Assembly (NCBI RefSeq): GCF_026642255.1
Contig: NZ_CP113264.1
Coordinates: 682,001-746,000 of the forward strand
Direction of reading: 5' to 3'
Source: Streptomonospora nanhaiensis
GTDB lineage: Bacteria > Actinomycetota > Actinomycetes > Streptosporangiales > Streptosporangiaceae
Length of the DNA stretch: 64,000 nt
Both the position numbers and the translations under genes were made by a program. The notes beneath the pieces were generated by a model. The model saw only the letters and a program-made list of their open reading frames with translations, made no database searches and was not told the DNA's origin. Positions 43,678-52,566 of the stretch are shown piece after piece (within the stretch, counting starts at the first letter, position 1; each line of letters begins with the position of its first letter).

Positions 43678-45062
43678 GGCGTATCGCCATGTTCCGCTCA
43701 CTGGCCGTCCGCAACTACCGGCTCTACGCCCTCGGCCAGCTACTCTCCAACCCCGGCACCTGGATGCAGCGCATCGCCCAGGACTGGCTGGTCCTCCAGC
43801 TCAGCGGCGGCAGCGGCATCGCGCTCGGCATGACCACCGCGCTCCAGTTCCTGCCCCTGCTCCTCTTCGGGCTGTGGGGCGGCGCGCTGGTGGACCGCCT
43901 GGACAAGCGCAGGCTCCTGATCTGCACCCAGAGCGTCATGGGAGCGCTCGCCGTCGCCCTGGGCGTCCTCGCGACCGCCGGCGCGGCCGAGGTCTGGCAC
44001 GTGTACGTGTTCGCCTTCGCCCTCGGCCTGGTCACCGTGCTCGACAACCCCGGCCGCCAGGCCTTCGTCCCCGAGATGGTCGACCGCGAGCACCTGTCCA
44101 ACGCGATCGCCCTCAACAGCGCCAGCTTCCAGCTCGGCAGGGTCACCGGCCCCGCCATCGCGGGGCTGCTCATAGCCCTGATCGGCAGCGGTCCCGTGTT
44201 CCTGATCAACGGAGCCTCGTTCGGGTTCACGATCATCGCCCTGGCGATGATCCGCACCGCCGAGCTCACCACCACCGAGCCGGTGCCCCGGGGCAAGGGC
44301 CAGATCCGCGAGGGCCTGCGCTACATCGGGGGGCGGCGCGACCTCGTGCTGCTGCTGGTCCTCGCCGCCGCCACCCAGTTCTTCGGGGCGAACGGGCAGA
44401 ACCAGATCGCGCTGGTGGTCAACAACGTCTTCGAGGCCGGCGCCGCCGCGTTCGGGGTGGCAGCCGCCTTCCTGGCCGTGGGCGCCCTCATCGGGGCCCT
44501 CCTCGCGGCCCGGCGCGACCGGCCCCGGATACGCCTGGTGCTGATCGGGTCGATGGCCTTCGGCCTGCTCCAGGTGGCGGCGGGGCTGATGCCCGGCTAC
44601 GTGTCGTTCGTCGTGGTGCTGGTGCCCATGGGCATGGCCTTCCTGACCTACGTGACGACGCTCAACGCCACCTTCCAGCTCAGCGTCGACCCCCAGATGC
44701 GCGGTCGCGTCATGAGCATGTTCCTGCTGGTGTTCATGGGCGTGACGCCCATCGGCGCCCCCGTGGTGGGGCTGCTGGCCGACGCGTTCGGCCCGCAGGC
44801 CAGCCTCGTCATCGGGGGCACGGTCACCGTGCTGGTGGTCGCCGCCCTGACGGGACCGCTGTTCAGGGTCCACGGAGTCAGGGTGCGCGACCTCCTGCCG
44901 GGTCGCCGGCGGACCGCCGCGGCCGCACCGGCCCCGGCGGAGGAGGCCGGAGCCGGACGGGCCCCGGACGGGCACGAGGCGGACGGCGCGACCGCGGCCG
45001 GGCCCGCCCGGGGGACCGGCGGCCTCGGACGGCCCCCGGAGGACGCGGTCACCCGCACCTGA
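43674..45062 (+). CDS. MFS transporter, multidrug-type (DHA3-like)
   Basis: 462 residues from ATG 43674 (six bases after GGAGG); an in-frame extension to 43560 passes through the hairpins and is rejected. Twelve hydrophobic helices; NYRLYALGQLLSNPGTWMQRIAQDWLVLQLSGG at the N-terminus and GALVDRLDKRRLLICTQ (the G-x-x-x-D-R-x-x-R-R cytoplasmic loop) mark the MFS enterobactin-exporter/macrolide-exporter group. The C-terminal 60 residues are Ala/Pro-rich and hydrophilic. Likely a proton-driven exporter of a drug or siderophore. Its start codon lies in a stable hairpin. Confidence 0.92.
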   Translation: MRRIAMFRSLAVRNYRLYALGQLLSNPGTWMQRIAQDWLVLQLSGGSGIALGMTTALQFLPLLLFGLWGGALVDRLDKRRLLICTQSVMGALAVALGVLATAGAAEVWHVYVFAFALGLVTVLDNPGRQAFVPEMVDREHLSNAIALNSASFQLGRVTGPAIAGLLIALIGSGPVFLINGASFGFTIIALAMIRTAELTTTEPVPRGKGQIREGLRYIGGRRDLVLLLVLAAATQFFGANGQNQIALVVNNVFEAGAAAFGVAAAFLAVGALIGALLAARRDRPRIRLVLIGSMAFGLLQVAAGLMPGYVSFVVVLVPMGMAFLTYVTTLNATFQLSVDPQMRGRVMSMFLLVFMGVTPIGAPVVGLLADAFGPQASLVIGGTVTVLVVAALTGPLFRVHGVRVRDLLPGRRRTAAAAPAPAEEAGAGRAPDGHEADGATAAGPARGTGGLGRPPEDAVTRT

Positions 45063-45066
45063 GACC

Positions 45067-45101
45067 CCGGCCGTGCCCCGCCGTCCTCGGGGCACGGCCG
45101 G
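45067..45101. terminator. bidirectional terminator
   Basis: CCGGCCGTGCCCC / GGGGCACGGCCGG, 13-base perfect stem with a nine-base loop, between the convergent MFS and TauE genes. Confidence 0.88.
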
Positions 45102-45132
45102 AGACCGCGTCCCGCCGACCGCGCCGGACCGG

Positions 45133-45855
45133 TCAGGAGGTGACCACCCGCGTCACCACCGACACCGAGCTGATCAGCAGCAGCCACAGGACCGCGCGGC
45201 GGAACAGCTCGGCGTCCAGCCGGCGGAAGACCCGCTCGCCCACCGCCATGCCGACCAGCATCGCGGGGACCCCGACCAGCAGCAGCGAGCCGACCTCCGG
45301 CGTCAGCCTGCCGCTGATCCAGAACCCCGCCAGAGAGGCGGCGCTCGTCGCCGAGAACATCACCGACAGGGTCGCCCGCTGCACGCGGGGCTCCAGCCCG
45401 CTCCCCTGGAGCGCCGCCACCATCAGCGGGCCGTCGATGCCCGTCGAGGCGAACGACGCACCCGACAGGGCGCTCACCCCCGCCAGCGTCGGGGTCCCGC
45501 CGGGGATGGGGGTCCTCCGCCACACCAGGAACGTCCCCACCAGGACCATCACGGCGATCGCCACCATCAGGGCCCGCTCGGGCAGCACGGCGAGCAGCCA
45601 CACGCCGAACGGCACCCCGGCCAGCCCGAACCCCAGGAACAGGGCAGCCAGGCGACGGTCCACGTGGTGGCGGTCCCGGGCGGTGATCCACACGCTGACC
45701 GGCGCCGACATCAGCCCGGCCACCACCACCGCCGTCACCGGGTCCGCGAGCAGGGCCAGCGGCGGCACCGCCACCAGCGAGAAGCCGAAGCCGGTCGTGG
45801 TGCGCACCAGGGACCCCAGGGCGAGGACCACGAAGACACAGGAGATGACGAGCAT
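45133..45855 (-). CDS. sulfite exporter TauE/SafE family permease
   Basis: 240 residues from ATG 45855. It has about eight short helices with the TauE/SafE pattern: LVRTTTGFGFSLVAVPPLALL near the N-terminus, GLMSAPVSVWITA, FGLAGVPFGVWLL, and the repeat GVSALSGASFASTGIDGPLMVAAL in the second half. These permeases move small organic anions such as sulfite, sulfoacetate or taurine-derived compounds. The N-terminal repeat is well conserved; the substrate is not predictable from sequence. It is divergent from thpR. Confidence 0.88.
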   Translation of the reverse strand: MLVISCVFVVLALGSLVRTTTGFGFSLVAVPPLALLADPVTAVVVAGLMSAPVSVWITARDRHHVDRRLAALFLGFGLAGVPFGVWLLAVLPERALMVAIAVMVLVGTFLVWRRTPIPGGTPTLAGVSALSGASFASTGIDGPLMVAALQGSGLEPRVQRATLSVMFSATSAASLAGFWISGRLTPEVGSLLLVGVPAMLVGMAVGERVFRRLDAELFRRAVLWLLLISSVSVVTRVVTS

Positions 45856-45945
45856 GGGCGGGCGGCTCCGGGGGCGCTGCGGCGGGGACCCGCAGACCCT
45901 ACTCCCCGGGATGCGGACGCGGACACGGGAGGGAAGGATGGGGGG

Positions 45946-46536
45946 ATGAGACTGTTCGTTGCCCTGGCGCCTCCCCCGGACGTGGTGGAGACGGTGCGCG
46001 AGGCCGTCGACCGGGGGCGCAGGCACACCCCCGACCTGCGGTGGACGCCTCCCGGTGAATGGCACCTGACCCTGCTCTTCCTCGGCCGGGTCGACGACGA
46101 CCTGCTGCCCGGCCTCACCGGGGCGCTCGGGAGGGTGGCCCGCAACCGGCGGCCCCTGGAGCTCGCGGCGCGCGGCTGGGGGACCTTCCCGCGCAGCAAC
46201 GCCCGGACCTCCGTGCTGTGGGCCGGCGTCAACGGCGACACCCAGGCGCTCGGCATCCTCGTCGGCCGCCTGAGGGCCGCCGCCGACCGGATCGGGATCG
46301 AGGTCGACCACCGCCCGTACGTGCCGCACATCACGGTCGCCCGCAGCCGCCCCGCGCGGGACCTCTCCGGCACCGTCCACTCCCTCGGGACCCTGCGCAG
46401 CCGCAGGTGGGAGGCGCAGGAGATGCACCTGGTGGAGAGCCGGCCCGAGTCGGCGGACCGCTACCGGACCGTCCGGACCTGGGCGTTAGGCTGGGAGCCG
46501 GATCCCACCCGACCACCGGAGCGCAGCACGTCATGA
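45946..46536 (+). CDS. thpR: RNA 2',3'-cyclic phosphodiesterase / 2'-5' RNA ligase
   Basis: 196 residues. The two catalytic H-x-T/S-x motifs of the 2H phosphoesterase family are HLTL (about residue 40) and HITV (about residue 128), with the start MRLFVALAPPP typical of ThpR. It opens 2',3'-cyclic phosphates to 2'-phosphates and can join tRNA halves in reverse. The ATG at 45946 follows GGAAGGATGGGGGG. Its stop overlaps the start of a 32-residue gene. Confidence 0.92.
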   Translation: MRLFVALAPPPDVVETVREAVDRGRRHTPDLRWTPPGEWHLTLLFLGRVDDDLLPGLTGALGRVARNRRPLELAARGWGTFPRSNARTSVLWAGVNGDTQALGILVGRLRAAADRIGIEVDHRPYVPHITVARSRPARDLSGTVHSLGTLRSRRWEAQEMHLVESRPESADRYRTVRTWALGWEPDPTRPPERSTS

Positions 46537-46631
46537 GCATGCTCACCAACAACCGCAAGCAGCGGTGGCTGCTGCCCGTGGTCCTCGGCTCCATCATGCT
46601 GATCGTGGTCCTGGGCGCCCTCCTCGGCTGA
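46533..46631 (+). CDS. 32-residue single-pass membrane peptide
   Basis: The ATG overlaps the thpR stop (ATGA). The peptide has a basic N-terminal segment (NNRKQRW) followed by one hydrophobic helix (LLPVVLGSIMLIVVLGALLG) that runs to the C-terminus, so it should insert with the N-terminus in the cytoplasm. No family known. Overlap with a real gene and the clean topology support it. The function is unknown. Confidence 0.55.
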   Translation: MSMLTNNRKQRWLLPVVLGSIMLIVVLGALLG

Positions 46632-46649
46632 GCCCCGCCCGGCCGGCGC

Positions 46650-46679
46650 TTGACCTTGACGCCTGCGTCAGGGTTCTAA
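46650..46679 (+). promoter_or_regulatory. MerR-type operator/promoter
   Basis: ACCTTGACGC-CT-GCGTCAGGGT (46653-46674) is a near-perfect dyad lying between TTGACC (46650-46655) and TTCTAA (46674-46679), an 18-base spacer that is longer than optimal, as in MerR/SoxR promoters. The only downstream start is the remnant at 46689. A MerR regulator gene is not in the window. Confidence 0.65.
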
Positions 46680-46688
46680 CGTGCCGCC

Positions 46689-46888
46689 ATGACTCCACAC
46701 ACGACCGGGACACGCGTTCCCGGCGGCTCCGGCCGGCCGGTGTGCCTCACGCCCACCGCCTTCGCGATCGGCGCCGACGACCCCGTCGTCGCCGGACTCC
46801 TCCCCGAGATCGCCCGGGACCCGGGGATCGGCGCGGGCGCCGCCCGCGCACGCCCGGAGCGGCGTCCGGCGGACCGGTCCGGCCGGGG
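46689..46888 (+). pseudogene. probable remnant of a MerR-regulated gene
   Basis: An ATG nine bases after the -10 opens a frame of about 55 plausible residues (MTPHTTGTRV, then CLTPTAFAIGADDPVVAGLLPEIARD) and then runs antisense through the BKACE gene with poor composition. It looks like the 5' end of a gene cut off by the neighbouring gene or by a rearrangement. Not recognised, and it could be non-coding. Confidence 0.3.
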
Positions 46889-47614
46889 TCAGGCGGCCGC
46901 GGCGGCCAGGCTCGCGGCGTGCGCCACCAGCGCCGCGTTGTCGTACGCCTCCGTGCCGTCCGGGAGGCGCATGGTGTCCTCCAGGCCGATCCGGAGGTCG
47001 TGGCCCGAGGCCACGGCGGCCTCCAGCATCGGCCACGCGGTCGCGTCCGTCCCGTGCAGCATCCGGGGGGCGCCCACCCGCGCCCGGTCCAGGAGGGAGA
47101 GGATCGCGTTCGCGTTGCGCTCGGCGTCCTCCACCGCGACCTGGGTGGGCTCGACCAGGACGGCGGACACCCGCATCTTCGTGGCGACCAGGATCCGGGC
47201 CGCCTCCACGGTCCACACGCCCGCCTCCACGTCCACCCTGCGGTCCTCCAGGAGGTGGGCCAGGTCCACCGAGCCGGCTTCGTGCAGGTTCAGCGTGACC
47301 GAGTCGGGTAACAGCGGGGACGCCCATCTCTGGACCAGGTCGTAGCGGCGCCACGGGTCCGACTCCGCCGACAGCGACGTGGTCAGGGACACCGGGACGT
47401 CCGGCCCCTCGGACCGCAGCGCCTCCATCAGCGACGCGACGACCTGCGGTTCCAGCGACTCGGCGCCCCCGGGGTCGCGCGGGTGGACGTGGACGGCGTC
47501 CGCGCCGGCGGCCACCACGGCGTGGGCGTCCGCGACCAGCTGGTCGACGGACACGGGCAGGGCGGGGTGCGCTCCGGGGCGGCGGTCCCCGTTCAGGCAG
47601 GCGACGATCCTCAT
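46889..47614 (-). CDS. BKACE (beta-keto acid cleavage enzyme, DUF849) family protein
   Basis: 241 residues from ATG. The family cleaves beta-keto acids such as 3-keto-5-aminohexanoate with acetyl-CoA and uses zinc. Visible features are RIVACLNGDRRPGAHPALPVS, AVHVHPRDPGG with the metal-binding H-x-H, and HGTDATAWPML plus RIGLEDTMRLPDG near the C-terminus. It is shorter than the 270-300 residue norm, and the last helices are reduced to ALVAHAASLAAAAA. The exact keto acid is unknown, and there are no lysine-fermentation genes beside it. Confidence 0.88.
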   Translation of the reverse strand: MRIVACLNGDRRPGAHPALPVSVDQLVADAHAVVAAGADAVHVHPRDPGGAESLEPQVVASLMEALRSEGPDVPVSLTTSLSAESDPWRRYDLVQRWASPLLPDSVTLNLHEAGSVDLAHLLEDRRVDVEAGVWTVEAARILVATKMRVSAVLVEPTQVAVEDAERNANAILSLLDRARVGAPRMLHGTDATAWPMLEAAVASGHDLRIGLEDTMRLPDGTEAYDNAALVAHAASLAAAAA

Positions 47615-47704
47615 GGGCTCTCCTCACGGCGCTCCGTAAGCCGAATGTGCCCGTTCGCACCCGGGCGCAAGCCACCCCCGCCGTCCCCTGGCAGGATGTC
47701 GTCC

Positions 47705-48772
47705 ATGAGAAGACCGCTCGCGCTGGTCGCGACCGCACTGCTCGCGGCCCTTCCCGCCGCCCCGGCTTCGGCGTCCCCCGAGGACCCGGGCGCGCCGAGC
47801 GGCGGGGTCGACTACCCGAGGGGCGGGGAGGGACCGGAGGGCTCGGAGGTGGCGTTCGAGTTCCAGGACGCGAGGATCTCCGAGTCCAGCGGCATCGCGC
47901 CCTCCGCGCTGCACGAGGGCGTGTGGTGGACGCACAACGACAGCGGCGAGCACCCGAGCGAGGTGTACGCGGTCGACGGGGACGGGCAGACGCTCGCCAC
48001 GTTCTCCCTGGGCCTGGAGCGGCGCGACTGGGAGGCGGTCGCCGTCGCGGAGGGGCCCGACGGCGAGCCGGCGGTCTTCGTGGCCGACATCGGCGACAAC
48101 TTCGGCGGCAGCTGGGCCGAGTACAGGGTGTACCGGTTCCCGGAGCCGGCGGTCCTCGCCGACGGGGCGGTCGAGCCGGTGACGCTCACCTTCACGTACG
48201 CGGACGGCGGCCGGGACGCGGAGTCGATGATGATCGACCCCCGCGACGGGCGCGTGTACGTGGTGTCCAAGGAGTTCTCCGGCGGCCTCTACGCGGCCCC
48301 CGAGGTCCTGGACCCCGAGGGCGCGAACGTCCTGGAGCGGATCGACTCCGCGCCGCTGTTCGCCACCGACGCCGCGTTCGGCCCGGACGGCACCCGTTAC
48401 GTGATCCGCACCTACTGGGGCGCCACGGTCTACGACTCCACCGACGGGGTGCCCGGGCGGCCGATCGGCTCCTTCGACCTTCCCGAGTCCGACCAGGGCG
48501 AGTCGGTGGCGTTCACCCCCGACGGGACCGCGCTCATGGCGGGCACCGAGGGGCCGCACGCCCCCGTGTGGCGGATCCCCCTGGAGGACCGGTACCTGAC
48601 CGACGAACCGGTGGAGGTCGAGGCGGAGGCCGCGCCCTCCGACGGGGAGGACGGCGGTACCGCGGCGGAGGGCGGCGGCGGGGACGGGAGCGCGCTGCCG
48701 TTCATCCTGGGAGGGGCCGGCGTCGCGGCCGTGCTCATCGCCGGGATCGTCCTGCTCGCCCGGCGGGGCTGA
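47705..48772 (+). CDS. secreted beta-propeller-like protein with C-terminal membrane anchor
   Basis: 355 residues. Signal peptide at residues 1-25 (RRPLALVATALLAALPAAPASA, cleavage after ASA). The mature part is a repeated beta-strand protein (ISESSGIAPSALHEGVWWTHNDSGEH, YAVDGDGQTLATFSLG, VFVADIGDNFGG, and later blades) like a YncE/phytase-type beta-propeller. Residues about 330-353 are a C-terminal transmembrane helix followed by ARRG. The protein should be displayed outside the cell. ATG 47705 is used; an in-frame ATG at 47696 adds three residues. Ligand unknown. Confidence 0.82.
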   Translation: MRRPLALVATALLAALPAAPASASPEDPGAPSGGVDYPRGGEGPEGSEVAFEFQDARISESSGIAPSALHEGVWWTHNDSGEHPSEVYAVDGDGQTLATFSLGLERRDWEAVAVAEGPDGEPAVFVADIGDNFGGSWAEYRVYRFPEPAVLADGAVEPVTLTFTYADGGRDAESMMIDPRDGRVYVVSKEFSGGLYAAPEVLDPEGANVLERIDSAPLFATDAAFGPDGTRYVIRTYWGATVYDSTDGVPGRPIGSFDLPESDQGESVAFTPDGTALMAGTEGPHAPVWRIPLEDRYLTDEPVEVEAEAAPSDGEDGGTAAEGGGGDGSALPFILGGAGVAAVLIAGIVLLARRG

Positions 48773-48924
48773 CACCGGGCCCCGGGACGCAGCGGGCCGA
48801 CGCCCGGTCCCGGGACACGCGGCGGGGACGTCGCACCGCGCGGACACCGGTCCCGAGGATCCCGCCCGTGGCGCTCCCCACCGCCGGTTCCCGTCGCGGA
48901 CGCGGGACCGCGGTGGCCGCGCGG

Positions 48925-49536
48925 TCACCGCGGGTCCTCCGCCCCCTCCCTGCGGGCGCGCAGCGCCCGGACCTTCTGGCGGTTGCCGCAGCGCTCCATC
49001 GAGCACCAGCGCCGCCGGCCCGGGCGCGAGGTGTCCACGAAGACCAGCCGGCAGTCGTGGGAGCCGCACTCGCGGATCCGGTCGGCGTGGTCGCCGGTGA
49101 ACAGGTCGACCGCGTCGCGGGCGATGGTGGACAGGACGGCGGTCGCACCGGCCGGCTGGACCCAGGACCGGCCCGCGCCGGCGTCCATGGCCGGGACCAG
49201 GGGAGGGTGGGACGCGGCCAGGTTGACCTCGGCGACGTCCTCCGGCGGGAGGGGGCGGCCGCCCGTGCGCGCGTCGGCCAGGCGCCAGAGCGAGTCGCGC
49301 AGGCGCCGTGCGGCACGGAGTTCCGCCTCGGTGACCCCGACCAGCTCCGGGTCCAGGCGGAGCCGGGACAGGGCGAGCCAGTCGGCGAGGTCCCGGGGCC
49401 CGTGGAGGATCTCGTAGTGCGCGTACGCGCCGGGGGCGCCGGTGACGAGCAGTTCCAGGCACAGGGCGCCGGGGTCGAAGACGAAGGGGGAGCCGTGCAG
49501 GGGGCGCATCGGCAGGCCTGTTGTGTCCCGGGTCAT
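48925..49536 (-). CDS. CGNR zinc-finger / ABATE domain transcriptional regulator
   Basis: 203 residues from ATG 49536. The N-terminal 150 residues are the ABATE (DUF1470) stress-sensing domain. The C-terminal CGNR zinc finger has C-G-S-H-D-C (CX4C), R-R-R-W-C-S-M-E-R-C-G-N-R (CX4C and the CGNR motif), which usually binds DNA. On the minus strand a TATAGT precedes the start by six bases, so the message may be nearly leaderless. The likely target is the divergent VOC gene, 74 bases away. Confidence 0.92.
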   Translation of the reverse strand: MTRDTTGLPMRPLHGSPFVFDPGALCLELLVTGAPGAYAHYEILHGPRDLADWLALSRLRLDPELVGVTEAELRAARRLRDSLWRLADARTGGRPLPPEDVAEVNLAASHPPLVPAMDAGAGRSWVQPAGATAVLSTIARDAVDLFTGDHADRIRECGSHDCRLVFVDTSRPGRRRWCSMERCGNRQKVRALRARREGAEDPR

Positions 49537-49610
49537 GTAACCACTATAACTGGAATCAACGGTCGGGGCCATGTCCGGAAGGTCCCGCCACAGAGCCGAG
49601 GAGAACCCCG

Positions 49611-50060
49611 ATGGCAGTCGAATGGCAGCTCGTGGTGGACTGCGCGGACCCCGTCGCCCTCTCGCTGTTCTGGGCGCAGGCGATGGAGTACGAGCCCGAG
49701 GACAACACCGTGCTCATCGACCGCCTGCTGGCGGAGGGGCTCGTGAAGGAGGGGGACCTCCGGGAGGTGGACGGGCGCAAGGTCTTCGCCACGGTCGTCG
49801 CCATCCGCCACCCCGACGACCCGGTGGACGGCAGCACCGGCATCGGGCTGGGGCGGCGCGTGCTCTTCCAGGTCGTGCCGGAGTCCAAGACCGTGAAGAA
49901 CCGCCTGCACGTCGACCTGAAGGTGGGGGCCGCGCGCCGGGCCGACACCGTCAGGCGGCTGGAGGGCCTGGGGGCGACCTTCGTGCGGGCCGTGGACGAG
50001 CCCGGGGCCTCGCACGTCACCATGCGGGACCCCGAGGGGAACGAGTTCGACGTGCAGTGA
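49611..50060 (+). CDS. VOC (glyoxalase/bleomycin-resistance) superfamily protein
   Basis: 149 residues, ATG with GAGGAG seven bases upstream. The beta-alpha-beta-beta-beta fold is visible with the N-terminal VEWQLVVDCADPVALSLFWAQAMEYE and the C-terminal ASHVTMRDPEGNEFDVQ, where the last E is a metal ligand. Enzyme activity cannot be assigned; relatives include resistance binding proteins and dioxygenases. Divergent from the CGNR regulator. Confidence 0.88.
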   Translation: MAVEWQLVVDCADPVALSLFWAQAMEYEPEDNTVLIDRLLAEGLVKEGDLREVDGRKVFATVVAIRHPDDPVDGSTGIGLGRRVLFQVVPESKTVKNRLHVDLKVGAARRADTVRRLEGLGATFVRAVDEPGASHVTMRDPEGNEFDVQ

Positions 50061-50137
50061 CGCCCGCCCGGGGCCGGGCGGCGGCGCGCCTCCCGCGACA
50101 CGGGGCCGGCGCCGGAGCGGCCTGGCGGTCGCGGCCG

Positions 50138-51151
50138 TCAGTCCTCGACGGGCTGGGGGTCGAGGAAGTGCTCGCGCGCCAGGAACGCGTGCCGGGAGAA
50201 GTCGGTGAACACGCCGTCCACGCCGAGCTCGAAGAACGCCTCGTACTCGGCGGCGAAGCCTCCGTAGTCGCTCGGCCCGCGGTCCGAGCGCAGGTCGGGG
50301 GGCAGGAAGTGGTTCTCGCTGCGGAACGTGTACGGGTGCACGAGCAGGCCGGCCGCGTGCGCGTTCTCGACGAGGTCGGTGGGCTCCCCGAGGTTGCCGT
50401 CCTCGTCGGTGGGGATGACCAGGCCCTTCGCGGGGCCGATGGCCCGGGCGAAGGCCGCGACCTCGGCCAGGCCCTCCGGGGTCGTGTAGTGCAGCCAGCG
50501 GTCCTCGGTGCCGAGCAGGAACACCAGCGGGAGCTCCGTCCCGGCGAGCTTGCGCAGGCTCTCGGCCTCGAAGGACTGGAGGAACACCGGCAGGGCCGGC
50601 TCGGGGCCGGTCAGCCCCGCCTCGCGCAGGGCCCCGATCAGGGCCGGCTCCAGCTCCAGGCCCTGGGCGGCGTGGTACGCGGGGTGCTTGGTCTCGGGGT
50701 AGATCCCGATCGGCCGCCCCAGCTCCTCGGTGAGCGAGAAGGCCAGCCCGATCACCTCGTCCAGGGTCGGGATCCCGTAGTCCCCGTCCATCAGGGCGTT
50801 CATGGCGCGCACGTCCCGCATGCGCTCCACGGCGCGCAGGGTCCGGATCTCCTCCAGGGTGAAGTCCTGGGCGAAGAACCCGGTGGTCTCGCGCCCGTCC
50901 ACGGTCCGGGTGGTGCGCCGGTCGGCGAACTCCGGGCGCTCGCCCACGTCCGTGGTGCCGCCGATCTCCTGCTCGTGGCGGCAGATCAGCTTCCCGTCCC
51001 GGGTCGCGACCAGGTCGATCTCGATGAAGTCGCCGCCGTACCGGGCGCCCAGCTCGTAGGAGGCCAGCGTGTGCTCGGGACGGTGCCCCGACGCACCCCG
51101 GTGGGAGATGATCTTGATGGGGATTTCCTGCTTGTTCTTGTTCCTGCGCAC
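50138..51151 (-). CDS. glycerophosphodiester phosphodiesterase
   Basis: 337 residues from GTG 51151. The GDPD signature HRGASGHRPEHTLASYELGARYGGDFIEIDLVATRDG is at the N-terminus, with catalytic H and E/D residues, then GIPTLDEVI and IYPETKHP. It hydrolyses glycerophosphodiesters to glycerol-3-phosphate and an alcohol. No signal peptide is visible, so it is probably cytoplasmic. A longer frame to 51226 runs into the serC terminator hairpin, which rules it out. Confidence 0.93.
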   Translation of the reverse strand: MRRNKNKQEIPIKIISHRGASGHRPEHTLASYELGARYGGDFIEIDLVATRDGKLICRHEQEIGGTTDVGERPEFADRRTTRTVDGRETTGFFAQDFTLEEIRTLRAVERMRDVRAMNALMDGDYGIPTLDEVIGLAFSLTEELGRPIGIYPETKHPAYHAAQGLELEPALIGALREAGLTGPEPALPVFLQSFEAESLRKLAGTELPLVFLLGTEDRWLHYTTPEGLAEVAAFARAIGPAKGLVIPTDEDGNLGEPTDLVENAHAAGLLVHPYTFRSENHFLPPDLRSDRGPSDYGGFAAEYEAFFELGVDGVFTDFSRHAFLAREHFLDPQPVED

Positions 51152-51190
51152 AGCCGAACCGTCCTGAGAAGCCGAGATGCCGGGAAAGAG

Positions 51191-51224
51191 GGTGGCCGAC
51201 CCGTGGGAACACGGGTCGGCCACC
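51191..51224 (-). terminator. terminator between serC and GDPD gene
   Basis: GGTGGCCGACCCGTG / CACGGGTCGGCCACC, a 15-base perfect stem with a GGAA tetraloop, 25 bases after the serC stop on the minus strand; followed by CTCTTT. Confidence 0.9.
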
Positions 51225-51248
51225 ATTGTGCAACGTGGGGCGAACGGG

Positions 51249-52424
<1,176 letters not shown>

Positions 52425-52566
52425 TCACGGCGTGCATGCGCGTGACCGGAGGATCGAATTGTCACATTCTCAGAAGTTCTGGCCGGTATGGGTCAGTGTC
52501 AATTCCGCCAAAACGGATGAATCTTCCGAAGCCCTTGTTGTCTAATGAGAAACAGCTTCGGGGGGA

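Noticed and set aside
51152..51226. upstream extension of the glycerophosphodiesterase
   Set aside because: It would start inside the serC terminator hairpin; GTG 51151 is next to the conserved domain.
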